DNA of 64,000 nt from UBA4644 sp900555855 (lineage in GTDB: Bacteria; Bacillota; Clostridia; Oscillospirales; Butyricicoccaceae). The stretch lies in the NCBI GenBank assembly GCA_052289195.1, contig DAWAJD010000003.1:28504-92503 (forward strand). Reading direction: 5' to 3'. Numbering within the stretch: the stretch's first letter is position 1; each line of letters begins with the position of its first letter. A program made the position numbers and the translations under genes. Shown one piece after another: positions 8,440-16,543 of the stretch. The notes under the pieces were generated by a model. It saw only the letters and a list, made by a program, of their open reading frames with translations, searched no databases and was not told the DNA's origin.

Positions 8440-10830
8440 TTACTGCTTCTTGCCCATGAGCCAGCCCTTGATGTCGGAGACGCCCTTGTATTTCTCAAAG
8501 CCCTCCTCCCGGGCCAGCACCAGCGTGGGCGCCTGCTTGACGCCAAACTGATTCACCAGCTCCACATGGTCCGTGGCGATGAGTCTTTCATAGGGGATGC
8601 CGGCCTTGTCCAGCAGGGCCATGGCCAGCTTGCAGTTGGGGCAGGTGGCGGCCACGAAGAGATAGTTCCGGTCCTGGGCCGCGGGAGCTTCCGCGGCGGG
8701 CTGGCCGGCGCTCTCCTGCGCTGCGCCGCCCTCCGGCAGGGGGCCGCTGTGCCGCAGCACGGAATGGCCGATGTCGTAGGTCTTCCGATCCAAAAATTCC
8801 TGGCTCTTTCCGTCATTCCAATTCTGCACCGGGCGGTAATAGCCGGTGATGCGGCTGTAGATCTCCGTCTTGCGGCCGCAGTAGGGACAGGTATGGACCT
8901 CGCCCGCCAGATAGCCGTGGTCCGGGCAGACGGAATAGGTGGGAGAAAGGGTGTAATAGGGCAGGCGGTAATTCTCCGCGATCTTGCGCACCAGATTGGC
9001 CGCAGCCTTCCAGTCGGGAAGCTTTTCGCCCAGGAAGGCGTGGAAGACGGTGCCGGAGGTGTAGAGGGTCTGCAGCTCGTCCTGCACATCCAGTGCGGAG
9101 AAGATATCCTCCGTATAGCCTACGGGCAAATGGGAGGAATTGGTATAATAAGGCGTACCGTTTTCGTTGGCGGTGATGATATCGGGATAAAGCTCTTTAT
9201 CGTGCTTGGCAAAGCGGTAGCTGGTGGATTCGGCAGGCGTGGCCTCCAGATTATACAGGTCGCCGTATTCCTCCTGATAGTCGGACAGGCGCTCCCGCAT
9301 ATGATTGAGCACATCCTTGGCGAACTGCTGGGTGGCTTCGTGGGTCAGGTCCTTCCGGAGCCAGCAGGCGTTGAGCCCCGCTTCGTTCATGCCCACCAGA
9401 CCGATGGTGGAGAAATGGTTGGCGAAGGTGCCCAGATAGCGCTTGGTATAGGGATAGAGACCCGCCTCCAGCAGCTGGGTGATGACGGTGCGCTTGGTCT
9501 TCAGGCTGCGGGCTGCGATGTCCATCAGCTGATCCAGCCGCTCATAAAACTCCGCCTCGTTCCGGGCCAGATAGGCGATGCGAGGCAGGTTGATGGTGAC
9601 GACGCCAACGGACCCGGTGCTTTCACCGGAGCCAAAGAAGCCGCCGGACTTTTTGCGCAGCTCCCGCAGATCCAGACGCAGGCGGCAGCACATGGAGCGC
9701 ACATCGGAGGGCTCCATATCGGAATTGATATAGTTGGAGAAATAGGGCGTGCCGTATTTGGCGGTCATCTCAAAGAGCAGGCGGTTGTTTTCCGTGTCAC
9801 TCCAGTCAAAGTCCCGGGTGATGGAATAGGTGGGGATGGGATACTGGAAGCCCCGGCCATTGGCGTCGCCCTCGATCATGATGTCGATGAAGGCCTTGTT
9901 CACCATATCCATTTCCTTCTTGCAGTCGCCGTAGGTGAAGTCCATCTCCTTCCCACCCACGATGGCCGGCAGATTCTCCAGATCGCGGGGGACGGTCCAG
10001 TCCAGCGTGATGTTGGAGAAGGGGGCCTGGGTGCCCCAGCGGGAGGGCGTATTGACGCCATAGATGAAGGACTGGATGCACTGCTTGACCTCCTTCTGGG
10101 TCAGGTTGTCCACCTTGACAAAGGGTGCAAGGAAGGTATCAAAGGAAGAGAACGCCTGAGCGCCGGCCCATTCATTCTGCATAATGCCCAGGAAGTTTAC
10201 CATCTGGTTGCAAAGGGTGGAGAGATGGCTGGCAGGCGAAGAGGTGATTTTCCCCGGGACGCCGCCCAGACCCTCCTGAATCAGCTGCTTCAGGCTCCAG
10301 CCGGCGCAATAGCCGGTAAGCATGGACAGGTCGTGGAGATGCAGTGCCGCAGACCGGTGTGCATCAGCCACCTCCTTGTCGTAGACCTCGCTGAGCCAGT
10401 AGTTGGCGGTGATGGCGCCGGAGTTGGACAGGATCAGGCCGCCGACGGAATAGGTGACGGTAGAATTTTCCTTGACGCGCCAATCGTTGATCTGCAGATA
10501 ATTGTCCACCAGATCCTTATAGTTCAGCAGCGTGGAGCCCACATTGCGGATCTTTTCCCGCTGCTTGCGGTAGAGGATATAGGCCTTGCTCACATCGGCA
10601 TAGCCTGCCTCGGAAAGGACCTTCTCCGCGCTGTCCTGGATGTCCTCCACGGCGATGAGATCGTCCTTGATCTTGTTTTCAAAGTCTGCGGTGACCCGCA
10701 GGGCCAGCATATCGATCACGCTGGGGTGATACTGCTTCTGCAGGGCGTCGAACGCCTTGGTCAGGGCCGCGCTGATCTTGCGGATGTCAAATTCTGCGAT
10801 CTTTCCGTCGCGCTTTACGACTCGGTACAT
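8440..10830 (-). CDS. nrdD: Anaerobic (class III) ribonucleoside-triphosphate reductase with fused redoxin domain
   Basis: 796 residues. An N-terminal ATP-cone (residues ~1-95, MYRVVKRDGKIAEFD) gives allosteric control. The central ten-stranded barrel carries catalytic Cys residues. The C-terminal zinc site (CPDHGYLAGEVHTCPYC) precedes the glycyl-radical segment SRITGYYRPVQNWN. Normal NrdD stops about there; this one continues through an Ala/Gln/Glu-rich linker into an ~80-residue glutaredoxin/NrdH-like domain with CPNC (LFVAATCPNCKLAM). Reductant is probably delivered by this domain, with trxB 13 bp downstream. GGAGGAG precedes the ATG. Expression is likely under NrdR (tandem boxes upstream). 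Confidence 0.95.
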   Translation of the reverse strand: MYRVVKRDGKIAEFDIRKISAALTKAFDALQKQYHPSVIDMLALRVTADFENKIKDDLIAVEDIQDSAEKVLSEAGYADVSKAYILYRKQREKIRNVGSTLLNYKDLVDNYLQINDWRVKENSTVTYSVGGLILSNSGAITANYWLSEVYDKEVADAHRSAALHLHDLSMLTGYCAGWSLKQLIQEGLGGVPGKITSSPASHLSTLCNQMVNFLGIMQNEWAGAQAFSSFDTFLAPFVKVDNLTQKEVKQCIQSFIYGVNTPSRWGTQAPFSNITLDWTVPRDLENLPAIVGGKEMDFTYGDCKKEMDMVNKAFIDIMIEGDANGRGFQYPIPTYSITRDFDWSDTENNRLLFEMTAKYGTPYFSNYINSDMEPSDVRSMCCRLRLDLRELRKKSGGFFGSGESTGSVGVVTINLPRIAYLARNEAEFYERLDQLMDIAARSLKTKRTVITQLLEAGLYPYTKRYLGTFANHFSTIGLVGMNEAGLNACWLRKDLTHEATQQFAKDVLNHMRERLSDYQEEYGDLYNLEATPAESTSYRFAKHDKELYPDIITANENGTPYYTNSSHLPVGYTEDIFSALDVQDELQTLYTSGTVFHAFLGEKLPDWKAAANLVRKIAENYRLPYYTLSPTYSVCPDHGYLAGEVHTCPYCGRKTEIYSRITGYYRPVQNWNDGKSQEFLDRKTYDIGHSVLRHSGPLPEGGAAQESAGQPAAEAPAAQDRNYLFVAATCPNCKLAMALLDKAGIPYERLIATDHVELVNQFGVKQAPTLVLAREEGFEKYKGVSDIKGWLMGKKQ

Positions 10831-10947
10831 GGCTGCTCCTCCGATAATTTATTTGAATTTTTAAAAGCTGACGATTTCCTGCGGCCGCCGTGCTTTTTGA
10901 TGCTGTCAGGCTCCGGCCCTTTCAAACGGGTCTGTGCGGCCAACTGC

Positions 10948-10976
10948 ATCATACCATGCGCAGGCGCTTTCGTCAA
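10948..10976 (-). promoter_or_regulatory. nrdD-trxB promoter
   Basis: On the minus strand TTGACG (10976-10971), 17 bp, TATGAT (10953-10948), about 120 nt before nrdD. The -35 lies inside the first NrdR box, so repressor binding would exclude polymerase. Confidence 0.75.
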
Positions 10977-11018
10977 TATCTTGTGTGGCAAAAATCCGGT
11001 AAAACCTATATCTTGTAA
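10971..11018 (-). promoter_or_regulatory. Tandem NrdR boxes
   Basis: Two 16-bp sites, cgtCAATATCTTGTGT (10971-10986) and aacCTATATCTTGTaa (11003-11018). Both fit the core of the NrdR consensus acaCwAtATaTwGtgt. Their starts are 32 bp apart, which is about three helical turns, the usual spacing of paired NrdR boxes. They cover the -35 of the nrdD promoter. NrdR represses ribonucleotide reductase genes when dATP is high. Confidence 0.8.
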
Positions 11019-11026
11019 ATATCGCG

Positions 11027-11059
11027 CAAAAAAACGGAGATGCTTTTTGTCATCTCCGT
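11027..11059 (-). terminator. nrdG terminator
   Basis: Minus strand: ACGGAGATG stem, ACAAAAAG loop, CATCTCCGT, then TTTTTTT. It separates nrdG transcription from the nrdD promoter, so the two are independent units. Confidence 0.9.
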
Positions 11060-11084
11060 CAAAGCCTGTTGGTGCGTGCGGCCC

Positions 11085-11777
11085 TCAGTCCACACCCCGC
11101 AGCAGGACCTCCTCCACATAGGGCCGGACCAGCTCCGCCCAGCGGCGCAGCGCTTCCTTTTCCGGCGCGTGGAGCCCGGGACGCAGGACCGTCTCCCGGT
11201 CGGTAAAGCACTGGATGGCGTAGCGCCGCGCGCCCCGGATCCAGCGCCCGATCTCTGCAAAGGACCGGTCGTCATGGAACTCCGCCACCGCCGTGGTGCG
11301 AAACTCATAGTCCGTCTCCCCCGCCAGCAGCAGCGCTGCGCTCTCCTTCACCGCTTCCAGATCCACCTGCGCCAGACCGCAGGTCTCCCCATAGCGGGAA
11401 AGGCTGTTTTTGATGTCCATGGCCGCATAGTCCACCAGCCCCGCCCGGATCACGGCCTCCAGCGCCCGGGGATGGAACCCGTTGGTATCCAGCTTCACCG
11501 CATAGCCCAGCGCCTTTACCTGCTCCAGCAGCGCCGGCAGCTCCGGCCGCAGCAGCGGCTCTCCGCCGGTGAAGGCCACGCCATCCAGCAGCCCCCGGCG
11601 CTTTTTCAAAAAGGCCAGCAGCGCTTCCCCGTCCAGCTCCGCCGGCGCAGAAGCGCTGAGCAGCCCGCTGTTATGGCAGAAGGGGCAGCGCAGGTCGCAG
11701 CCGCCCAAAAAGACCGTGCAGGCCACCCTGCCGGGAAAATCCAGCAGCGTCACCTTCTGCAGCCCGTGAATTTTCAT
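11085..11777 (-). CDS. nrdG: Anaerobic RNR-activating radical SAM protein
   Basis: 230 residues starting MKIHGLQKVTLLDFPGRVAC. The CDLRCPFCH motif (CxxxCxxC) binds the radical-SAM [4Fe-4S] cluster; GGEPLL and later strand motifs follow the NrdG2/pflA-like pattern (TIGR02495). It installs the glycyl radical on NrdD. The open frame continues far upstream, but only as an antisense reading of the next genes; the ATG at 11777 is preceded by GGGAAGGGG. It is on the same strand as nrdD but separated by a terminator and the NrdR-controlled promoter. Confidence 0.9.
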   Translation of the reverse strand: MKIHGLQKVTLLDFPGRVACTVFLGGCDLRCPFCHNSGLLSASAPAELDGEALLAFLKKRRGLLDGVAFTGGEPLLRPELPALLEQVKALGYAVKLDTNGFHPRALEAVIRAGLVDYAAMDIKNSLSRYGETCGLAQVDLEAVKESAALLLAGETDYEFRTTAVAEFHDDRSFAEIGRWIRGARRYAIQCFTDRETVLRPGLHAPEKEALRRWAELVRPYVEEVLLRGVD

Positions 11778-11843
11778 CAAAGCATCCCCTTCCCTTCCCA
11801 TGGTCTTTTTACTATACACCCTTCCCCCTTCCTTTGCAAGCAG

Positions 11844-11871
11844 TTGATTTCCCCCTGAATTTTGGTATAAT
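11844..11871 (+). promoter_or_regulatory. Promoter of the SLH/DUF4430 genes
   Basis: TTGATT (11844-11849), 16 bp, TATAAT (11866-11871), 32 bp before the gene. The spacer (TCCCCCTGAATTTTGG) closely resembles that of the promoter at 14962-14989. Confidence 0.75.
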
Positions 11872-11903
11872 AAAAAGCAACGATTCTTTAAGGAGGCGCT
11901 TTC

Positions 11904-13373
11904 ATGCTGAAACGACGGCTGCCCGCCCTGCTGCTGGCGCTGCTTCTGCTGGCGGCAACGGCCTTTCCCGCGGCGGCGGAGACGAAGCCCGCGGCGGAGG
12001 ATGCCCTGCAGGATACTGCCCGCTATCTTCACGATCTGGTGGCGGAGCCCACGGTCTCCGGCCTTGGCGGAGACTGGACGGTGCTCGGTCTGGCCAGAAG
12101 CGGCCTGCCGGTGGAGCGGGCCTATTACGACGGCTATCTCGCCCGGGCCGCGGCGTATATCGCGGAGAAGGAGGGCATCCTCCACCAGCGGAAATATACG
12201 GAATATTCCCGGGTGGTGCTGGTGCTGACGGCGCTGGGGCAGGATCCCCGGAGCGTGGGCAGCTATGATGTGCTGTCTCCCCTGTTTTCCTTCGACGCCG
12301 TTTCCCGGCAGGGGCTCACCGGCGCTGCCTTTGCCCTGCTTGCGCTGGACAGCGGCGGCTACGACGCCCCGGAGGGGCTGCGGCAGCAATATGTGGACCA
12401 TCTTCTGGCGCAGGAGCTGGAGGGCGGCGGCTTTGCCCTGTCCGGCGTGGTGGCCGATCCAGATGTGACGGCCATGGTGCTGCAGTCGCTGGCTCCTTAC
12501 GGCGCGCAGGCGGCCGTCGCACAGGCGGCGGAGCGGACCTTTGCCCGGCTTTCCGCCCTGCAGAAGGACAGCGGCGGCTTCGCCTCCTACGGCGTGGAGT
12601 GCAGCGAATCTTCCGCCCAGGTGCTTCTGGCGCTGGACGCCTGGGGGCTTCCCTTTGACGACCCGCGCTTTGTGAAAAACGGCCACACCGCCGCAGAGGC
12701 GCTGCTCTCCTTCTGGCGGCAGGGCCAGGGCTTTGTCCACACGGCGCAGCCCGACCAGAGCATCGCCATCGTCTCCTGCGAGCAGGGTTTGCTGGCGCTG
12801 GCCGCCCTGCACCGGCGGCAGGATGGCCGGAGCAGCCTGTATGCCATGACGGATGTCTGCGCCCGCTTTCCGGAGCTCAGCGGCCACCCTGCCCGGCAGG
12901 CGGTGGAGGAGCTGACGGCGCTGGGCGTGATCTCCGGCATGGGCGACGGGACCTTCCGCCCCGATGCGCCGCTGGACCGGGCATCCTTCTGCACCATGGC
13001 GGTCAAGCTTCTGGGGCTGACGCCCCGATGGACGGATCGATTTGATGATGTGGCTCAAAACAGCTGGTATGGCGGCTATCTCTGCGCCGCCGCAGAGGCG
13101 GGCGTCACCCAGGGGGTCTCCGCCCGGCAGTTTTCCCCGCTGCGGCAGGTGACCCGGGAGGAGGGCGCTGTGATGCTTTACCGCACGGCCCGGGCCATGG
13201 GTCTGGTCTCGGAACGGCAGGACGGCGAAGCGCGTTCCTGGGCAGAGAGCCTTGCCTGGTGCCGGGAGACCGGTCTCTGGCTCTGGCCGGAGGACGCAGA
13301 CGGCACGCTGACCCTGCTGCGGGGCGAAGCCGCCCAGCTGCTCTGGGCGCTGACGCAAATGAGAAAGGCATAA
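11904..13373 (+). CDS. Exported alpha-alpha toroid (prenyltransferase/cobalamin-binding-like) protein with SLH repeats
   Basis: 489 residues. A signal peptide (residues ~1-24, ending AAAE) is followed by repeats of the squalene-cyclase/prenyltransferase helical barrel (~30-310; repeating GGF and DVTAMVLQSLAPY-type segments). This fold also forms the alpha domain of transcobalamin and intrinsic factor. The C-terminus (~330-485) has S-layer-homology repeats (GHPARQAVEELTALGVISGM, DGTFRPDAPLDRASF), which bind wall polysaccharide. AAGGAGG lies upstream. The DUF4430 lipoprotein starts 4 bp after the stop, so the two halves of a transcobalamin-like binder appear as neighbouring genes. Ligand is inferred, not shown. 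Confidence 0.75.
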   Translation: MLKRRLPALLLALLLLAATAFPAAAETKPAAEDALQDTARYLHDLVAEPTVSGLGGDWTVLGLARSGLPVERAYYDGYLARAAAYIAEKEGILHQRKYTEYSRVVLVLTALGQDPRSVGSYDVLSPLFSFDAVSRQGLTGAAFALLALDSGGYDAPEGLRQQYVDHLLAQELEGGGFALSGVVADPDVTAMVLQSLAPYGAQAAVAQAAERTFARLSALQKDSGGFASYGVECSESSAQVLLALDAWGLPFDDPRFVKNGHTAAEALLSFWRQGQGFVHTAQPDQSIAIVSCEQGLLALAALHRRQDGRSSLYAMTDVCARFPELSGHPARQAVEELTALGVISGMGDGTFRPDAPLDRASFCTMAVKLLGLTPRWTDRFDDVAQNSWYGGYLCAAAEAGVTQGVSARQFSPLRQVTREEGAVMLYRTARAMGLVSERQDGEARSWAESLAWCRETGLWLWPEDADGTLTLLRGEAAQLLWALTQMRKA

Positions 13374-13377
13374 CGGC

Positions 13378-14136
13378 ATGAACAGAGCTTGCAAAAGGCA
13401 TTTTTCCCGCCTTCCGGCGGCCTTTCTGGCGGCCGCCCTGCTGATTTTTTGTCTGGGAGCCTGCGGCCAAAACGCCCAGGCAGACCCTCCCGCTCCCATC
13501 GTGACGCCCCGGCCGGAGGCCCCTGAGACGCCGGAGACACCCGAAACACCCGAAACGCCCGAAACGCCGGAAACGCCCACATCCCCCGCAGAGGAGCCGC
13601 CCCCCGCTTCGCCGGAGCCGGACGCCCCGTCCGGCGGCTCGCCCCCTGTCCCGGAGGAGCCGGCCGTTTCCCCGCCGGAGCCTGCCGCGCCGGAGGAGAC
13701 CCCGGAAGCCCCGGAGACCCCAGAAGCCCCGGTCGCCCTCACCTGCACGGTGCGCATCTCCTGCGCCAGCATTTTAGAGCACAAAGAGCTGCTGGATCCG
13801 GAAAAGGCGGAGCTCGTCCCGGAGGACGGCGTCCTGCTGCCGGAGACGGCGGTGGAGTTCACGGCGGGCGAGACGGTCTTTGATGTTTTGCTGCGGGTGA
13901 CGAAGGAGCACAAGCTCCATCTGGAATATACCCAGTCGCCGCTTTATAAGACCGTGTATATCGAGGGCATCGGCAATCTGTATGAGTTTGACTGCGGCGC
14001 GCTCTCCGGCTGGATGTATTCCGTCAACGGCAGCTTTCCAAACTATGGCTGCAGCCTGTTTGCGCTGCAGGACGGCGACGCCGTCTGCTGGCTTTACACC
14101 TGCGATCAGGGGCAGGATGTGGGCGGCGGCGCGTGA
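13378..14136 (+). CDS. DUF4430 lipoprotein with ETP-repeat linker
   Basis: 252 residues. The signal sequence ends in a lipobox (LGAC, Cys about residue 29), so it is membrane-anchored. Residues ~45-120 are a Pro/Glu-rich linker with a run of ETP triplets encoded by near-identical 9-bp units. Residues ~122-252 form a DUF4430 domain (TCTVRISCASILEH ... YIEGIGNLYEFDCGALSGWMYSVNG), the beta-domain fold of the transcobalamin/intrinsic factor C-terminus. It lies 4 bp after the toroid/SLH gene. A paralogous DUF4430 protein at 42692-43225 shares the GxLSGWMY-VNG-FPNYGCS core and heads an ECF transporter operon, so a vitamin-capture role is plausible. Confidence 0.8.
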   Translation: MNRACKRHFSRLPAAFLAAALLIFCLGACGQNAQADPPAPIVTPRPEAPETPETPETPETPETPETPTSPAEEPPPASPEPDAPSGGSPPVPEEPAVSPPEPAAPEETPEAPETPEAPVALTCTVRISCASILEHKELLDPEKAELVPEDGVLLPETAVEFTAGETVFDVLLRVTKEHKLHLEYTQSPLYKTVYIEGIGNLYEFDCGALSGWMYSVNGSFPNYGCSLFALQDGDAVCWLYTCDQGQDVGGGA

Positions 14137-14157
14137 GCCGGGAAAGGAAGGAGATCC

Positions 14158-14943
14158 ATGATCTTACAGGGCAGCTTTTATTCCACCGCGCTGGATATGG
14201 AGACCGGCGCGGCGCTGGTCTGCGCAAACCGCGCCTCCCCCCGGCCCCGGAAGGTGGCCTATCTGCTCCACGGCCTGCAGGGGCGGTATGACGATTTTCT
14301 CTATTATACCGTCCTGCCGGACCTGTGCCGGGAGTATGACTGTCTGTTCGTCCTGCCGGACGGGCAGCGGAGCTTTTATGCGGACATGGCCGTGGGCGGG
14401 CGGTATTTTACCTGGCTGACGGAGGAGCTTCCAAGGGCCGTGGCCGATCTGTTCCGGGTGTCCTCCGCCCCGGAGGATACCTATATCCTCGGCGCTTCCA
14501 TGGGCGGCTACGGCGCGCTGAAGGCCGCCCTGACCCTGCCGGAGCGCTATGCTGCCTGCGGCGCCTTTTCTCCCTGCTGCCTGGACCTGCAGGATTATCT
14601 CCGCCCCGCCTGGCGGGACGGCACCGACGGCGACGCCTTCCGGCGGATCTTCGGCAGCCGGCTGCAGACGGATTTTGACGCCGCCTTCGGCCCCGGCGAG
14701 AGCCATCGGGCGGAAAACGACCTGCTCCTGCTGGCGGAAAAGAACGCTTCCGTCGAAAAAAAGCCCCGGATCTTTACCTGCTGGGGCGAAAAGGATCTTT
14801 TTGCGGAGACCAACCGCGGCTTCCCCCAGGCCCTCCGGGCGCTGGGCTGGGACGCCTCCGGCAGAGAGGTCCCCGGCGGGATGCACAACTGGGCCTTCTT
14901 CAACGAAGCGCTGAAGCTGGCGCTGCCCATCTGTTTGGGCTGA
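14158..14943 (+). CDS. Esterase D-like alpha/beta hydrolase
   Basis: 261 residues of the tributyrin/acetyl-esterase (esterase D/PF00756) type. The oxyanion-side LLHGLQG motif is near residue 40, the nucleophile elbow GASMGGYGA near residues 119-127 (Ser), an acidic residue in WGEKDLF and His in GGMHNWAFF complete a plausible triad. There is no signal peptide, so it acts in the cytoplasm. It starts 22 bp after the DUF4430 lipoprotein with GGAAAGGAAGGAG upstream and may be co-transcribed. Substrate unknown; dietary acyl esters are typical for relatives. Confidence 0.85.
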   Translation: MILQGSFYSTALDMETGAALVCANRASPRPRKVAYLLHGLQGRYDDFLYYTVLPDLCREYDCLFVLPDGQRSFYADMAVGGRYFTWLTEELPRAVADLFRVSSAPEDTYILGASMGGYGALKAALTLPERYAACGAFSPCCLDLQDYLRPAWRDGTDGDAFRRIFGSRLQTDFDAAFGPGESHRAENDLLLLAEKNASVEKKPRIFTCWGEKDLFAETNRGFPQALRALGWDASGREVPGGMHNWAFFNEALKLALPICLG

Positions 14944-14961
14944 TTTTTTGCCGGTTTTCTA

Positions 14962-14989
14962 TTGCAATTCCCCCTGTTTCTGGTACAAT
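14962..14989 (+). promoter_or_regulatory. Promoter of the second esterase gene
   Basis: TTGCAA, 16 bp, TACAAT. The stretch TTCCCCCTG...TTTCTGGTA matches the spacer of the promoter at 11844-11871. Confidence 0.65.
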
Positions 14990-15040
14990 AGGGTTTGAAT
15001 TTTATTGGACCGTAATGATCTTTTCATGGGAGGGACATCT

Positions 15041-16102
15041 ATGACCCTGCAGGAACTTCTGGACGCCCGGCAGCTGCCCGCCGTGGCCTTTCCGTCCTCC
15101 GCCACCGGCTGGTGGCAGAAGCATCGGGAGCTTTCCCGGCTGCTTTGCCAGGAGGCCTATGGCCAGCTGCCGCCGCAGCCCCTGCAGCTGCACGCCCAGG
15201 AGCTTGCGCTGGAGGAACGCTTCTGCGCGGGAAAGGCCCCGCTGCGGCAGCTCCGGCTGAGCTGCACCCTGCCGGGCGGGCAAGTCTCCTTCCCGGTCTC
15301 GCTGGCCGTCCCCCGGCAGGAGAATCCCTGCCCCGCCATCGTCTTCATCAGCTTCCGCCCCAACTTCCCGGACAAATATCTGCCGGTGGAGGAGCTGACT
15401 GACCGGGGCTATGCGGTGGCTTCCTTCTGCTACAGCGATGTGACCGCCGACAACAGCGATTTCCGTTCCGGTCTGGCCGCCGTTCTGGATGTGGACCGGA
15501 GCCGGCCCAACGCCTCCGGCAAGCTGATCCTCTGGGCCTGGGCCGCCATGCGCGTGCTGGATCATCTGCGGACCCTGCCGGAGATCGACCATCGCAGGAT
15601 CGCCGTGGCGGGCCATTCCCGCATGGGAAAGGCGGCGCTGCTGGCCTCCGTGCTGGATCCCCGGTTTTTTGCCGTCCTGGCCAACGAGCCCGGCTGCATG
15701 GGCGGCGCGCTGACCCGGGGAAAGACCGGCGAAACCCTGGAAGACATCTGCGACTCCTTCCCCTATTTCTTTGCGCCCCGGCTGCGGGACTATGTAGGCC
15801 GGGAAGCGGCGCTCCCCTTTGACCAGCATTTCCTGCTGGCGCTGAACGCGCCCCGGAAGCTCTATGTGGCGTCGGCAGCCCAGGACTTCTGGGCGGATCC
15901 CATCTCAGAGTTTTTGGGCTGTGCTGCAGCCTCCTGCGCCTGGGAACAGCTGGGTGCGCCGGGGCTTTTGGGGGCAGACCGTCTGCCCAGGCCAGGAACG
16001 GTGCTTTCCGGCGGCATGATCGGCTACCACCTCCGGGAGGGGGAGCATTACCTCAGCCGCTATGAATGGCAGCGGTTTCTGGATTTTCTGGAAGAAGCAT
16101 AA
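15041..16102 (+). CDS. CE15/acetyl-xylan-esterase-like hydrolase
   Basis: 353 residues. The nucleophile elbow is GHSRMGKAALL (Ser about residue 201), the pattern of glucuronoyl-esterase (CE15) and related carbohydrate esterases, with a late His (GYHLREGEHYL) as candidate base. An upstream in-frame ATG at 15005 is rejected because GGGAGGG lies just before 15041. No signal peptide is visible, so it would act on imported oligosaccharides. It has its own promoter but sits beside the other esterase. Confidence 0.8.
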   Translation: MTLQELLDARQLPAVAFPSSATGWWQKHRELSRLLCQEAYGQLPPQPLQLHAQELALEERFCAGKAPLRQLRLSCTLPGGQVSFPVSLAVPRQENPCPAIVFISFRPNFPDKYLPVEELTDRGYAVASFCYSDVTADNSDFRSGLAAVLDVDRSRPNASGKLILWAWAAMRVLDHLRTLPEIDHRRIAVAGHSRMGKAALLASVLDPRFFAVLANEPGCMGGALTRGKTGETLEDICDSFPYFFAPRLRDYVGREAALPFDQHFLLALNAPRKLYVASAAQDFWADPISEFLGCAAASCAWEQLGAPGLLGADRLPRPGTVLSGGMIGYHLREGEHYLSRYEWQRFLDFLEEA

Positions 16103-16147
16103 ATTATCCTTTTCCCGAAAAAATATTCGCTTTTTTATAAAAAAAGC

Positions 16148-16177
16148 TTGACATCATCGGCTATATTGTGTTATTCT
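16148..16177 (+). promoter_or_regulatory. Promoter of the T-box leader
   Basis: TTGACA at 16148-16153. The best -10 is TATTCT at 16172-16177 with an 18-bp spacer. It precedes a ~320-nt structured leader. Confidence 0.55.
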
Positions 16178-16183
16178 GTGTCT

Positions 16184-16500
16184 TGCATTTGCATATTGAT
16201 TAAAGGCAGTGAAGAGAAGAGTACCCCCTGTCTGATCGCTACAGAGAGCCCCTGTCCCTGCTGAAACGGGGCGCGGGAAGCGGGAGGGAACATGGTCTTG
16301 GAGCCGCGCACCGAGCCGGACCTTTCGGTAAGGCTGCGCCGGGATCCGCCCGTTATCGCGGCAGGGTCTGGAGGCATACGCTTTCACACTCGCAGAGGCC
16401 GCGCGCCGTGAGACGCCGGCGAAATAAGGTGGTAACACGGAGCCGCAGGCTCTCGTCCTTATTCCCCACTTGGCGGGAGGGACGGGGGTTTCTTTTTTTT
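16184..16500 (+). ncRNA. T-box leader, specifier read as AUG (Met)
   Basis: The leader has the T-box landmarks in order: GAAGAGAAGAGTACC (kink-turn/GA region) near 16211, the ACAGAGAGC bulge near 16244, the distal CTGAAA, then GGGAACATGGTCTTGGAG at 16286-16303, where the codon between GAAC and GTC is ATG (16292-16294). The antiterminator T-box AATAAGGTGGTAACACGG lies at 16423-16440 and an intrinsic terminator (CGTCC ... GGACG, then TTTCTTTTTTTT) ends near 16500. It senses uncharged tRNA, probably tRNA-Met, and opens transcription of the NhaC-family gene. The T-box class is secure; the specifier is read by eye. Confidence 0.85.
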
Positions 16501-16543
16501 GCCCTTTCTCTCTCTATTTTCAAAACGAGGAGGAACCCCCTGC

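Noticed and set aside
13525..13740. Repeated GAAACGCC/GAGACC units as a CRISPR-like array
   Set aside because: They encode the Pro-Glu-Thr linker of the DUF4430 lipoprotein in frame.
11778..13913. Extension of the nrdG frame upstream to give a 942-residue protein
   Set aside because: The extra part is antisense to the SLH/toroid and DUF4430 genes; the radical-SAM protein begins at 11777 with a ribosome-binding site.
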